Origin: an uncultured Marinicella sp.
Lineage (GTDB): Bacteria; Pseudomonadota; Gammaproteobacteria; Xanthomonadales; Marinicellaceae
NCBI GenBank assembly: GCA_947502925.1
Contig: CANNBS010000004.1
Location: 280,112-344,111 of the forward strand
Length of the DNA stretch: 64,000 bases
Direction: 5' to 3'
A program made the translations under genes and the position numbers. This document shows, piece by piece, positions 33,869 through 42,530 of the stretch. The notes under the pieces were generated by a model, which saw only the letters and a program-made list of their open reading frames with translations, did no database searches and was not told the origin of the DNA. The stretch's first letter is position 1; each line of letters opens with the position of its first letter.

Positions 33869-34732
33869 TTGCGTATACCTAAAAAACAATTCATTTCATT
33901 ATTAACGTGGGCTTTAATCGTGTTAACCATGGTGGTTTGGGGACAGTTTTTACTGTTCCCCAAACACCGTGGTGCCGATATTGAATCAGCCACCGCACCG
34001 CCCAATTTAATTCCTCAGACCAGCGTTCGCCCGGCTATCTCCAGCTACCATTTATTTGGCGCATCACAAACCACCGAAACAGCCCTCAATCCCGCCCAGG
34101 CCGGTGAAACCGGTTTGGATTTAATCATTACAGGCACTTTCGCCTCTAATGAGCAGCAACAAGGTCAAGCCTACATCCGACAACCCGGCGGTGATGAAAA
34201 AATGTTTCAGGTGGGCGATCGGGTATTTAATGTGGCGAAATTAAGTGCCGTTTACCCGGGCTATGTCCTGTTAGAGCGCAATGGCCGTCAGGAAAAATTG
34301 TCCTTATCTAAAAACCGAATTCAATCAAATCGATCCAGTGGTACCCAATCAGGTGGTAGCCAGACTCAACAGCTAACAACTAGACCAAACCCGTCAAATA
34401 ACGGCCCGCAAAACTGGCAAGAGGCCCTAAACCAAACCAAATACGATCCCGGTAAAATCGCCCAACTGGCCGGTAATGTCAGTGTGGTGAGAAATAATTC
34501 AGGTCAAATTGCTGGTTTAAAGGTGTCGGCATTAAGTGCCAATGATGCCCTGATGCGGCAAGGCTTACGCAGTAATGACCGCATTATTGCCATCAATGGC
34601 GTGGCCATTGCCAGTGAGAATTTATTTAACCTTAAACAACAACTTGAGCAAGGATCAAGCGCAACTGTGACTGTAAATCGCAATGGCCGAGAAATCAGTC
34701 TTAACCTCAATTTATCTGAGTTTCAACAATGA
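33869..34732 (+). CDS. gspC: Type II secretion inner-membrane protein GspC
   Basis: GspC links the inner-membrane platform to the GspD secretin. The 287-residue protein has a short cytoplasmic tail, one membrane segment (about 9-31), the HR domain (about 60-150; LDLIITGTFASNEQQQGQAYI, here cited as its core), a Ser/Gln-rich linker, and a C-terminal PDZ domain (about 205-285; LRSNDRIIAINGVAI). The start is a TTG, because no ATG is in frame until inside the membrane segment. It overlaps gspD by four bases. Confidence 0.9.
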   Translation: MRIPKKQFISLLTWALIVLTMVVWGQFLLFPKHRGADIESATAPPNLIPQTSVRPAISSYHLFGASQTTETALNPAQAGETGLDLIITGTFASNEQQQGQAYIRQPGGDEKMFQVGDRVFNVAKLSAVYPGYVLLERNGRQEKLSLSKNRIQSNRSSGTQSGGSQTQQLTTRPNPSNNGPQNWQEALNQTKYDPGKIAQLAGNVSVVRNNSGQIAGLKVSALSANDALMRQGLRSNDRIIAINGVAIASENLFNLKQQLEQGSSATVTVNRNGREISLNLNLSEFQQ

Positions 34733-36633
34733 CAAAATCAAACCCACTTTTTTACGTGATTATGATGGTTGTGTTAAGCCTGAATGTGACGGCGCAACAA
34801 AACAATGAGCAACAGCAAACCCACACCTTGAATTTACAGGATACGGATATTCGCTTATTGGTTGAGACCATCAGTGACATGACCGGTAAAAACTTTGTGG
34901 TGGATCCCGAAGTTCAGGGCAAAATAACTGTAATCTCCAGTCAGCCCATTCCTGAAGATGAAGTCTATGATCTGTTTTTGTCAGTCCTGAGCGTTAATGG
35001 TTTTACCACCGAAGAACAGGGCAATGTCATTAAAATTTTACCGGTGGGTAAGAGTAACCCCATGTACGCACAAAGCGGCGGTCATCCCGATGATATGATG
35101 ACCCGTATTTTTCGGGTAGAGCATATGGCGGTGGATGATGTCATGCAGGTCATTAAATCCATTAACCCGAAATCAAAAGTGATTGCCAATGCCGATGGCA
35201 ATATGCTGATTGTGTCTGATAAACGCAGTCATCTGGATAAGATGCAGGAACTCATCGATAATATTGATTTACAATCAGACAGTGCCATAGAGCTGATTGC
35301 CTTGCAGTATGCCAATGCCCAGGATGTGGCCGATACATTAACACAATTACTGGACACCGGTAATAATTTAGGCCCGCAAACCAAAATTGTCGCCGACAGC
35401 CGCACCAATACCATTGTGGTCAGCGCCAATCCGGCCTTAAAAAATAAAATTCAGGGTATCGTCAATGAATTGGATCGGCCACTGAATACCAACACCCAGG
35501 CCCAGGTGGTCTATCTTAAATACGCTTCGGCAGAAAAACTGGTGCCGATTTTAGATACCTTGGCCAGCAGTCAGCAAGGCGAAGAATCAACCGATAACAG
35601 TATCAGCATCCAGGCGCACAATGAAACCAACTCACTGGTGATTAAAGCACCACCGGCGGTGTACCGTAACATTGAACAAGCCATCGCCAAACTCGATATC
35701 CGTCGCCAGCAGGTTCTGGTGGAAGCGATTATTGCCGAAGTGTCGCTGGATAACTCAAAAGAGCTGGGCGTGGATTGGTATGCGCCGATAGCTGGCGATG
35801 GTGATGATGGCCTTGTTGGCGGATCGTTCACCGGCAATCAATTGCCTAATTTAACCGCCGATGATCCGCTCGATGTGTTTGGCAGTTTATTATCCGGCGG
35901 TCTGAATTTAGGTTATTTAAACTTTGGTATCGGTAATGACGGTGAAAACCAGTTCAAGTTTGGCGGTTTATTGCGCGCCATCAGTACCGATGGAAATAAC
36001 AATATTTTATCGACGCCTTCGGTGGTCACCTTAAACCACCAGGAAGCGTCCTTGTCGGTGGGACAGGAAGTACCCTTTGTCACCGGTCAGTATTCAGCCA
36101 CCGGTAATGCCGATGATTCTGGTTCTCCGAATCCGTTTACCACCATTCAGCGTGAAGACGTGGGTTTGTCTCTAACCGTAACCCCACATATTAATGAAGG
36201 TGGACAAATTGTCGTGGATATTGCTCAGGAAATTTCCAGCATCGATCCCAACGCCACCACGGCGGTGGATATTGTCACCAAAAAACGTACCTTGAATACG
36301 TCAGTGATGATTCCTGATAATTCTATCTTGGTACTTGGCGGTTTAATCGACGACTCGGTGCAGGAAAGCATTAAAAAGGTGCCCTTGCTTGGTGACATTC
36401 CTTTAATTCGGAATTTATTCAGAACCAAAAAGCGCACCCGGGTGAAACGTAATTTAATGATATTCATTCACCCGCAAATTATGCACACCGATGCCCATCA
36501 GGAGGCCATTAGTCGCAAGCGGTATGACGACATACGCCGCCAGCAATTACAAGAAGTGAAGCCTGAAACGTTTCGTCGCGGTGAACCGGAATTACCGCCG
36601 TTAAAAGACCAGGTCAGTGACGGTCCGCAATAA
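34729..36633 (+). CDS. gspD: Type II secretion secretin GspD
   Basis: GspD forms the outer-membrane channel. The 634 residues comprise a signal peptide (about 1-22), the N0 domain (LNLQDTDIRLLVETISDMTG), three N1-N3 KH-like repeats (about 100-330) and the secretin core (about 340-590; ILSTPSVVTLNHQEASLSVG, VPLLGDIPLIRNLF). A short S-domain-like end may bind a pilotin; no pilotin gene is adjacent. There is no lipobox. It overlaps gspC by four bases, and gspE starts five bases later. Confidence 0.96.
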   Translation: MTKSNPLFYVIMMVVLSLNVTAQQNNEQQQTHTLNLQDTDIRLLVETISDMTGKNFVVDPEVQGKITVISSQPIPEDEVYDLFLSVLSVNGFTTEEQGNVIKILPVGKSNPMYAQSGGHPDDMMTRIFRVEHMAVDDVMQVIKSINPKSKVIANADGNMLIVSDKRSHLDKMQELIDNIDLQSDSAIELIALQYANAQDVADTLTQLLDTGNNLGPQTKIVADSRTNTIVVSANPALKNKIQGIVNELDRPLNTNTQAQVVYLKYASAEKLVPILDTLASSQQGEESTDNSISIQAHNETNSLVIKAPPAVYRNIEQAIAKLDIRRQQVLVEAIIAEVSLDNSKELGVDWYAPIAGDGDDGLVGGSFTGNQLPNLTADDPLDVFGSLLSGGLNLGYLNFGIGNDGENQFKFGGLLRAISTDGNNNILSTPSVVTLNHQEASLSVGQEVPFVTGQYSATGNADDSGSPNPFTTIQREDVGLSLTVTPHINEGGQIVVDIAQEISSIDPNATTAVDIVTKKRTLNTSVMIPDNSILVLGGLIDDSVQESIKKVPLLGDIPLIRNLFRTKKRTRVKRNLMIFIHPQIMHTDAHQEAISRKRYDDIRRQQLQEVKPETFRRGEPELPPLKDQVSDGPQ

Positions 36634-36638
36634 TCACC

Positions 36639-38114
36639 ATGACTCAGTCGATTGATTTACCCAGTTATCGTTTTGCCAAAAACCGCGGCGCCACCATTTG
36701 GTCACAGGCGGATGACGGCACCTTAACCCTGGCAGTCTCTGATAAAGCCCAGCCGGCCGCCATCGCTGAATTACAACGATTGTCAGAACAGCCCGTTGAG
36801 TTAAAGTTTTTAGATGAGACTGAATACCGCAAGGTGATACAAAAAATCTACCACCACCAGCAATCCATGACCGAAGATGTGGTGGCCGATTTAGACAGCA
36901 GTGAATCAGAACTGGAACAAGTGGCCGAAGTCCTGGCTGAGCCCGAGGACTTACTGGAAAGTAAAGACGATGCGCCGATAATCCGGCTGATTAATGCCTT
37001 GCTGGCTGATGCTGTGAAAATGAGTGCCTCGGATATCCATGTGGAGCCCGGTGAACAACAGTTATCGATACGTTACCGGGTGGATGGTGTGTTACAGGAA
37101 GTGCTGACACCGGATCGTGCGCTGGCCGGTCTTATCGCTTCACGAATTAAAATCATGTCGAAACTGGAAATTGCCGAAAAACGCTTACCGCAGGATGGTC
37201 GGATTTCATTAAAAATCGCAGGTCACCCCATAGATGTGCGGGTGTCCACCATTCCAGGTGCCTTCGGTGAACGCATCGTCATGCGCTTACTGGACAAACA
37301 AAGCGGTCAGCTGTCATTAAAACAATTGGGTATGAATGACACCCATCTGGCGCAGATTCAGCAATTGCTACAACTTCCCCATGGTATTGTGCTGGTCACC
37401 GGCCCCACCGGTTCCGGTAAAACCACCACCCTTTATGCGGCTTTAGAAGCATTGAATGAGCGTTCGCGTAATATCATGACCATCGAAGATCCGATCGAAT
37501 ACCATTTGGACGGTATCAGTCAAACTCAGGTCAACAATAAAATTGACATGGATTTTGCCCGTGGTTTACGCGCCATTTTACGGCAGGATCCGGATGTCAT
37601 TATGATTGGTGAAATTCGTGATTTAGAAACCGCTGAAATCGCCATTCAGGCGAGTTTAACCGGTCATTTAGTATTTTCGACTCTTCACACCAACACCGCC
37701 ATCGGTGCGGTGACGCGACTGATTGATATGGGGGTTCCACCATTTTTACTGGCTTCATCAGTGAAGGCCATGATTGCCCAACGATTGGTGCGCCGGCTGA
37801 ATCCCACGCATCGAATTGAACAGACATTAACCCCGCAAAGTCGTGAGGCTTTAGGCATACCGGATGATGTGATGAGCATTTATCAAGCGGATGAGCAGTT
37901 ACCGATTCAACAGGCTTACAGTGGTCGGATTGGGATATATGAAATCATCACCATGACCGAACAACTGAAACAGCTGATTCATCAGCAACAAAACGAACAA
38001 GTTCTGGCAGCTGAAGCGCGCCAGCATTTTGCGCCGATGGCGGCCGATGCACGGGAAAAGCTGCTGGCCGGTATTACCTCAGCGGATGAAATAATGCGGG
38101 TGTTAAGTGAATAA
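36639..38114 (+). CDS. gspE: Type II secretion ATPase GspE, lacking the zinc motif
   Basis: GspE is the cytoplasmic AAA-type ATPase that drives pseudopilus assembly. The 491 residues have an N1E-like domain, an N2E domain (about 105-230), the Walker A loop GPTGSGKTT from residue 255, the Asp box IMTIEDPIEY, Walker B (DVIMIGEIRD) and the His box (STLHTNTA). The CxxC-x(n)-CxxC zinc module of typical GspE is missing, and the protein has no cysteine at all; RLVRRLNPTHRIEQTLTPQ takes its place. It is the T2SS rather than the PilB branch by context (gspD before, gspF after). Confidence 0.94.
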   Translation: MTQSIDLPSYRFAKNRGATIWSQADDGTLTLAVSDKAQPAAIAELQRLSEQPVELKFLDETEYRKVIQKIYHHQQSMTEDVVADLDSSESELEQVAEVLAEPEDLLESKDDAPIIRLINALLADAVKMSASDIHVEPGEQQLSIRYRVDGVLQEVLTPDRALAGLIASRIKIMSKLEIAEKRLPQDGRISLKIAGHPIDVRVSTIPGAFGERIVMRLLDKQSGQLSLKQLGMNDTHLAQIQQLLQLPHGIVLVTGPTGSGKTTTLYAALEALNERSRNIMTIEDPIEYHLDGISQTQVNNKIDMDFARGLRAILRQDPDVIMIGEIRDLETAEIAIQASLTGHLVFSTLHTNTAIGAVTRLIDMGVPPFLLASSVKAMIAQRLVRRLNPTHRIEQTLTPQSREALGIPDDVMSIYQADEQLPIQQAYSGRIGIYEIITMTEQLKQLIHQQQNEQVLAAEARQHFAPMAADAREKLLAGITSADEIMRVLSE

Positions 38115-38116
38115 AC

Positions 38117-39331
38117 ATGGAGGCCTTTGAATACACATCATTAGACTCCACCGGGCGCACTAAAAAAGGCATCATTCAGGCAGACAGCGCCAAACAGGCA
38201 CGTCAGCTCATTCGAGCGCAACAGCTGACACCAATCGACGTTCAACAGGTGATTGAGCGGGGCAGTCAACAATCCGATGCCCGACAGTTCCGAATCCGTT
38301 TTAAAAAAAACGAACTACCGCTGATTATCCGACAATTAGCCACTTTGGTGGAAGCCGGTTTGCCCATTGATGAGGCTTTACTGACTTTACAGGAACAAAG
38401 CGATCACCGTAATACCGAACGCATATTGTCTACACTGCATGCCAAGGTTATGGAAGGCCAGTCATTGGCGTACGCCATGCGATTATTCCCCAAAGCCTTT
38501 GATGAACTGGTGGCCACCAGTGTGGAAGCCGGTGAACAAGCGGGTCAGTTGGCCGAAGTCTTGTTGCAATTGGCCGACTATCTGGAAACCCGCGAAACCC
38601 TCGGTAAAAAGTCCTTATCGGCGTTAATCTATCCGATGATTTTAATTGTCACAGCCATCGCCGTGGTGGCCGGCTTAATGGTTTATATTGTGCCTAAAGT
38701 GATTGATGTGTTTGCATCAGCCAATGTGGCTTTACCCCTGATGACGCAGGTTTTAATCGCCATCAGTGATTTTTTGAGTGGGTATGGTTGGCTGTTATTG
38801 TTGGGACTGGCGGTGCTGTTATTGGCTTTTTTCACCGCTTTGCAAAAACCTGAATTCAAACTGGCCTGGCATCGGTGGGTGCTTAAATTGCCGGTGTTTG
38901 GTGCTTTGACGCGCACTGCCCAAAGTGCCCGGTTTACCCGCACACTGGGTATTTTAACCCACAGTGCGGTGCCGATTGTGTCCGCGCTGTCTTTAGCTTC
39001 GCAAGTGGTTCGCAATGCCGTGATGAAACAGGCCTGCCAACAAGTGGCGGCTGCGGTGCGAGAAGGCGCGTCATTGGCCGGTGCCATGCGATCGGTCGAT
39101 GAATTTCCATCCCTGACGATTAAGCTGGTGCATTCAGGTGAACAAAGTGGCCGATTAAGTGACATGCTGAACCGCATTGCCATGGTGCAGGAACGGGATG
39201 TAGAAAGTAAACTCACCACTTTAACCAACGCCATTCAACCTTTGGCCATTTTATTCGTGGGTTTAATGGTGCTGTTTATTGTGCTGGCCATGTTACTGCC
39301 AATATTCCAAATCAATACCCTGCTGAATTAA
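38117..39331 (+). CDS. gspF: Type II secretion platform protein GspF
   Basis: GspF is the polytopic core of the inner-membrane assembly platform. The 404-residue protein begins FEYTSLDSTGRTKKGIIQAD and has two cytoplasmic T2SSF domains (about 70-190 and 275-395) and three membrane segments (about 170-195, 220-245, 375-400). The FxRxLxTLVEAGLP-type motif (IIRQLATLVEAGLPIDEAL) is present. It starts two bases after gspE. The gsp series stops here; the next gene, four bases later, is ftsE. Confidence 0.95.
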   Translation: MEAFEYTSLDSTGRTKKGIIQADSAKQARQLIRAQQLTPIDVQQVIERGSQQSDARQFRIRFKKNELPLIIRQLATLVEAGLPIDEALLTLQEQSDHRNTERILSTLHAKVMEGQSLAYAMRLFPKAFDELVATSVEAGEQAGQLAEVLLQLADYLETRETLGKKSLSALIYPMILIVTAIAVVAGLMVYIVPKVIDVFASANVALPLMTQVLIAISDFLSGYGWLLLLGLAVLLLAFFTALQKPEFKLAWHRWVLKLPVFGALTRTAQSARFTRTLGILTHSAVPIVSALSLASQVVRNAVMKQACQQVAAAVREGASLAGAMRSVDEFPSLTIKLVHSGEQSGRLSDMLNRIAMVQERDVESKLTTLTNAIQPLAILFVGLMVLFIVLAMLLPIFQINTLLN

Positions 39332-39335
39332 ATCG

Positions 39336-40004
39336 ATGATTTCATTTAACCGCGTCAGTAAATCCTACGGCAAACACAACAAGGCATTATCGGATGTCAG
39401 TTTTGATGTGAAAGCCGGTGAGATGCTGTTTTTAACCGGCCATTCAGGTGCCGGTAAAACCTCTATACTTAAACTGATAATGCGGATTGAAACGATTTCA
39501 TATGGTCAGGCTGAGGTTAATGGTCATAATTTGCGACAATTATCCGATAACCAGCTGCCCGGTTATCGCCGGGATCTGGGCATGATTTTTCAGGATCATC
39601 GGCTCCTGGAAAACCGCACAATTCTGGATAATGTCGCGATGTCCATGTGGCTGCGGGGCTTTACCGTGAATGAAAGCCGTAAACAAGCCCGCGTGATTCT
39701 CGGCCAGGTGGGTTTGGCAGAAAAAACGCAGTTCTATCCCAGTCAGTTATCCAGTGGTCAGCAACAACGGGTCGGCATTGCCCGTGCCATTATCTCGAAA
39801 CCGGCCATTTTACTGGCCGATGAGCCCACCGGAAATCTGGATCCGGATTTGTCTTTAGAGCTGATGGATCTGTTTATGCGCATTAACAAAAATGGCACCA
39901 CAGTGGTCATCGCTTCGCATGATCTGATTCTGATTAAACGACTTCGAAAGCGGGTGTTGGTGCTTGATTCGGGGCAACTTATTGATGATTACAGGCCAAC
40001 ATGA
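39336..40004 (+). CDS. ftsE: Cell-division ABC ATPase FtsE
   Basis: FtsE is the ATPase of the FtsEX complex that activates periplasmic amidases or their activators at the septum. The 222 residues carry Walker A GHSGAGKTS (about 36-44), the Q-loop MIFQDHRLL, the signature LSSGQQQRVGIARAI and Walker B ILLADEPTGNLD, followed by the H-loop ASHD. It starts four bases after gspF and overlaps ftsX by four bases. The pairing with ftsX fixes the identity; ftsY and rpoH, often adjacent, are absent. Confidence 0.95.
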   Translation: MISFNRVSKSYGKHNKALSDVSFDVKAGEMLFLTGHSGAGKTSILKLIMRIETISYGQAEVNGHNLRQLSDNQLPGYRRDLGMIFQDHRLLENRTILDNVAMSMWLRGFTVNESRKQARVILGQVGLAEKTQFYPSQLSSGQQQRVGIARAIISKPAILLADEPTGNLDPDLSLELMDLFMRINKNGTTVVIASHDLILIKRLRKRVLVLDSGQLIDDYRPT

Positions 40005-40936
40005 ACCAAACTGTTGATAACCAACCCAATGCCTTTAAGCGCTGGTATCGCGGCCATGGCCGGGCTGTGCTGGGCGGGTTCAGAATGCCCATGCAGACAC
40101 CCTACAGCAGTGTCTTCACCATCATTACCCTGGCGATATGTTTTTATCTGCCTTTATTAATGTGGACCTTGTGGCAAAATTTTGACGGTGTTCAGCAGCA
40201 GTGGCAAAACCAGGGCAGCGTCGCTGTGTTTTTAAAACCTAACGTGGGCGAACAGCAGCGGCAGAATTTACAACAAGAATTGTCTCAAAAAAATCTGATT
40301 GTTGAAGTCATCCTGGTGGCCAAGCAAAACATCAAAGCCGACCTCAGTGATGACCCGCAACTCAATCAGGTGATTGCAGTGATTGATGATTATGATTTAC
40401 CCGATCAACTGATGCTGAAACCGCATAAATCTGCCACCGTTGAACAATTAAAATCCCTGGCAAAACAATTGCAGTTGCACCCGGATATTGATTATGTCAG
40501 TTTTGATGCCGACTGGTACCGGCAGTTACAGGCGGTGACACAGGCTTTGTACTACCTGACACAGGGCAGCATTGTTATTTTCCTGACCATTGTTCTGGTG
40601 TTTTTAAGTCATTCCATCGGCAATGAAATCGCCGCCCACAAAGCTGAAATCAGCTTGAAAAAACTGCTCGGCGCCGCCCCCGGGCAGATTCGCCGGCGAT
40701 TTTTATACAGCGGTGTCTATTATGGTGTGCTGGCCGGTTTACTGGCCTGGTTATTACTGATGCTTACTTTGTGGTGGATGAAAAAACCACTGATGGCACT
40801 GACCATGAGCTTTGGCAGAGCTTTTGAAATTAATGTTGGCTCCTGGTCACAATGGCTGATTTTTATCGGGCTGTGCGCTGCCATAACCTGGCTCGGTGCC
40901 CGCATCAGTAGCTCCGGTCATATTCACAAACTGTGA
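40001..40936 (+). CDS. ftsX: Cell-division ABC permease FtsX
   Basis: FtsX is the membrane partner of FtsE and transmits ATPase activity to septal hydrolase activation. The 311 residues have a cytoplasmic N-terminus, one membrane helix (about 38-60), a periplasmic domain (about 65-175; HPDIDYVSFDADWYRQLQ), and three more helices (about 185-305). The segment AEISLKKLLGAAPGQIRRRF is the cytoplasmic coupling helix region. It overlaps ftsE by four bases. Confidence 0.95.
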   Translation: MNQTVDNQPNAFKRWYRGHGRAVLGGFRMPMQTPYSSVFTIITLAICFYLPLLMWTLWQNFDGVQQQWQNQGSVAVFLKPNVGEQQRQNLQQELSQKNLIVEVILVAKQNIKADLSDDPQLNQVIAVIDDYDLPDQLMLKPHKSATVEQLKSLAKQLQLHPDIDYVSFDADWYRQLQAVTQALYYLTQGSIVIFLTIVLVFLSHSIGNEIAAHKAEISLKKLLGAAPGQIRRRFLYSGVYYGVLAGLLAWLLLMLTLWWMKKPLMALTMSFGRAFEINVGSWSQWLIFIGLCAAITWLGARISSSGHIHKL

Positions 40937-40981
40937 ACAATTCAAAAACAGTTTTGGTGCGTATCGTGTACAATAAAGCCC

Positions 40982-41791
40982 ATGACTGATTCGCATAAAG
41001 TTTTAATCGCTGACTCTTCGAAGTTAGCGCGCACCATGACTGAAAAGCTGGTGAAAAAAATTAAACCCTACACCGATGTGATTGCGGTTGGCAGTGTCTC
41101 TGAGGCGCTTGATCACCTTAAAGAACATCGGGTGGATTTGATTTTGACGGCCTTGCGTTTGAAAGATGATGATGGCACAAAAATTTGCACCTATGTGCGA
41201 GAAAATCATCATTATTTACCGGTGATCGTGGTGTCCGGCGATGTGGATAATCGCTTAAAAGAACGCTTGCTCGGCAGCGATGTCACCGACTACATAGATA
41301 AGTCTGCGGGGCAGAAGGGTCTGGAAATTTTTCTGTCGGGTTTATTACAGCCTGATGATCAGATTAACGGTAAAATTCTGTACATCGAAGATTCTGCTGT
41401 GGTGGCCCATGCCACCAAGAAATTACTGCAAAACCACAACCTCGATATTACCCACACCCTAAGTGTCACCGATGCCAAAGAACTCATTCCTGATCGGGAC
41501 AGTGCCTATGATCAGTTTGATTTGGTGTTAACCGATTATTACCTGAAAAATAATGAAACGGCGATGGATATTCTGAATTATGTGCGCAGTGATTTGGGCT
41601 TGGATAAAATCGAAATGCCCTTTGTGATAATGACCGGTGATGAAAACACTGAAAATCAGAAAAAAATCCTGCAAAGTGGTGCCAATGATCTCATCGGTAA
41701 ACCGGTTAATCAGGAAGCCCTGGTGAAAAAAATCAAATTCCAGATCCGCTTTACCCAATTTCATCGAAATAAAACCAGCCAAGACAGCTAA
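40982..41791 (+). CDS. Tandem receiver-domain response regulator with degenerate first receiver
   Basis: A 269-residue cytoplasmic protein made of two receiver domains without output domain. REC1 (about 5-125) keeps the acidic pocket residue D11 and the lysine in YIDKS, but the phospho-acceptor position is alanine (A57 in LILTALRL), so it cannot be phosphorylated normally. REC2 (about 130-255) has the acidic pair ED and the acceptor D185 (LVLTDYYL), T218 in MTGD and K in GKPV. It may be a phosphate sink or an adaptor whose REC1 serves as docking domain. A lone TACAAT lies upstream. It is separate from ftsX by 45 bases; ung follows five bases later. Confidence 0.85.
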   Translation: MTDSHKVLIADSSKLARTMTEKLVKKIKPYTDVIAVGSVSEALDHLKEHRVDLILTALRLKDDDGTKICTYVRENHHYLPVIVVSGDVDNRLKERLLGSDVTDYIDKSAGQKGLEIFLSGLLQPDDQINGKILYIEDSAVVAHATKKLLQNHNLDITHTLSVTDAKELIPDRDSAYDQFDLVLTDYYLKNNETAMDILNYVRSDLGLDKIEMPFVIMTGDENTENQKKILQSGANDLIGKPVNQEALVKKIKFQIRFTQFHRNKTSQDS

Positions 41792-41796
41792 TTACC

Positions 41797-42480
41797 ATGG
41801 CTGAATCCGTATCGCCACAAATTGAAGCCAGTTGGTTGCGTGCCCTTCATCAGGAATTTCAACAGCCTTATATACAAAAACTGAAACAGTTTTTGTTATC
41901 AGAAAAGCGGCAAAAACAGGTGGTTTATCCGCCAGGTTCACAGATTTTTGCGGCTTTTAATAACACACCTTTAAGCGATGTCAAAGTGGTGATTTTAGGC
42001 CAGGATCCATACCATGGACCGGGCCAGGCCCACGGATTAAGTTTTTCGGTGCAACCGGGAACGGCTCTGCCACCGTCCTTAAAAAACATTTATAAAGAAT
42101 TACACAGTGATTTAGGGGTCAATAACCAGTCAGGTGATTTAACCGGATGGGCCGAGCAGGGCGTGTTGTTATTAAACAGTGTCCTCACGGTGCGTAGAAA
42201 TCAGGCCGCCAGTCACCGTGACCAGGGCTGGGAGCAGTTCACCGACGCAGTGATAAAAATCATTAATGAGCAATGTCAGCATGTGGTCTTTATGCTGTGG
42301 GGCAGTTATGCACAGAAAAAAGGCCGGGTGATTGATACGCAAAAGCATTTAGTGTTAACCGCGCCTCACCCCTCACCTTTATCTGCGCACCGCGGTTTTT
42401 TTGGTTGCCGGCACTTTTCCAGTGCCAATGCCTACTTAAAATCCCACCAAAATACCGAAATAAACTGGCAATTGCCTTAA
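41797..42480 (+). CDS. ung: Uracil-DNA glycosylase
   Basis: Family-1 uracil-DNA glycosylase removes uracil from DNA. The 227 residues contain the water-activating motif GQDPYHG with catalytic D70, the uracil-binding [10 protein letters not shown] segment, and the DNA-intercalating [13 protein letters not shown] loop. Length and motifs are standard. It starts five bases after the receiver protein and may be co-transcribed with it. Confidence 0.97.
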   Translation: MAESVSPQIEASWLRALHQEFQQPYIQKLKQFLLSEKRQKQVVYPPGSQIFAAFNNTPLSDVKVVILGQDPYHGPGQAHGLSFSVQPGTALPPSLKNIYKELHSDLGVNNQSGDLTGWAEQGVLLLNSVLTVRRNQAASHRDQGWEQFTDAVIKIINEQCQHVVFMLWGSYAQKKGRVIDTQKHLVLTAPHPSPLSAHRGFFGCRHFSSANAYLKSHQNTEINWQLP

Positions 42481-42530
42481 AAACTCTGGTTTTTGTTTTC
42501 GATGAACTTGAAGACGTTTATAATTAATTC

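Noticed and set aside
38683..39234. 183-codon open frame antisense to gspF
   Set aside because: Wholly inside gspF, no recognisable motif, and a composition typical of complement-strand shadows.
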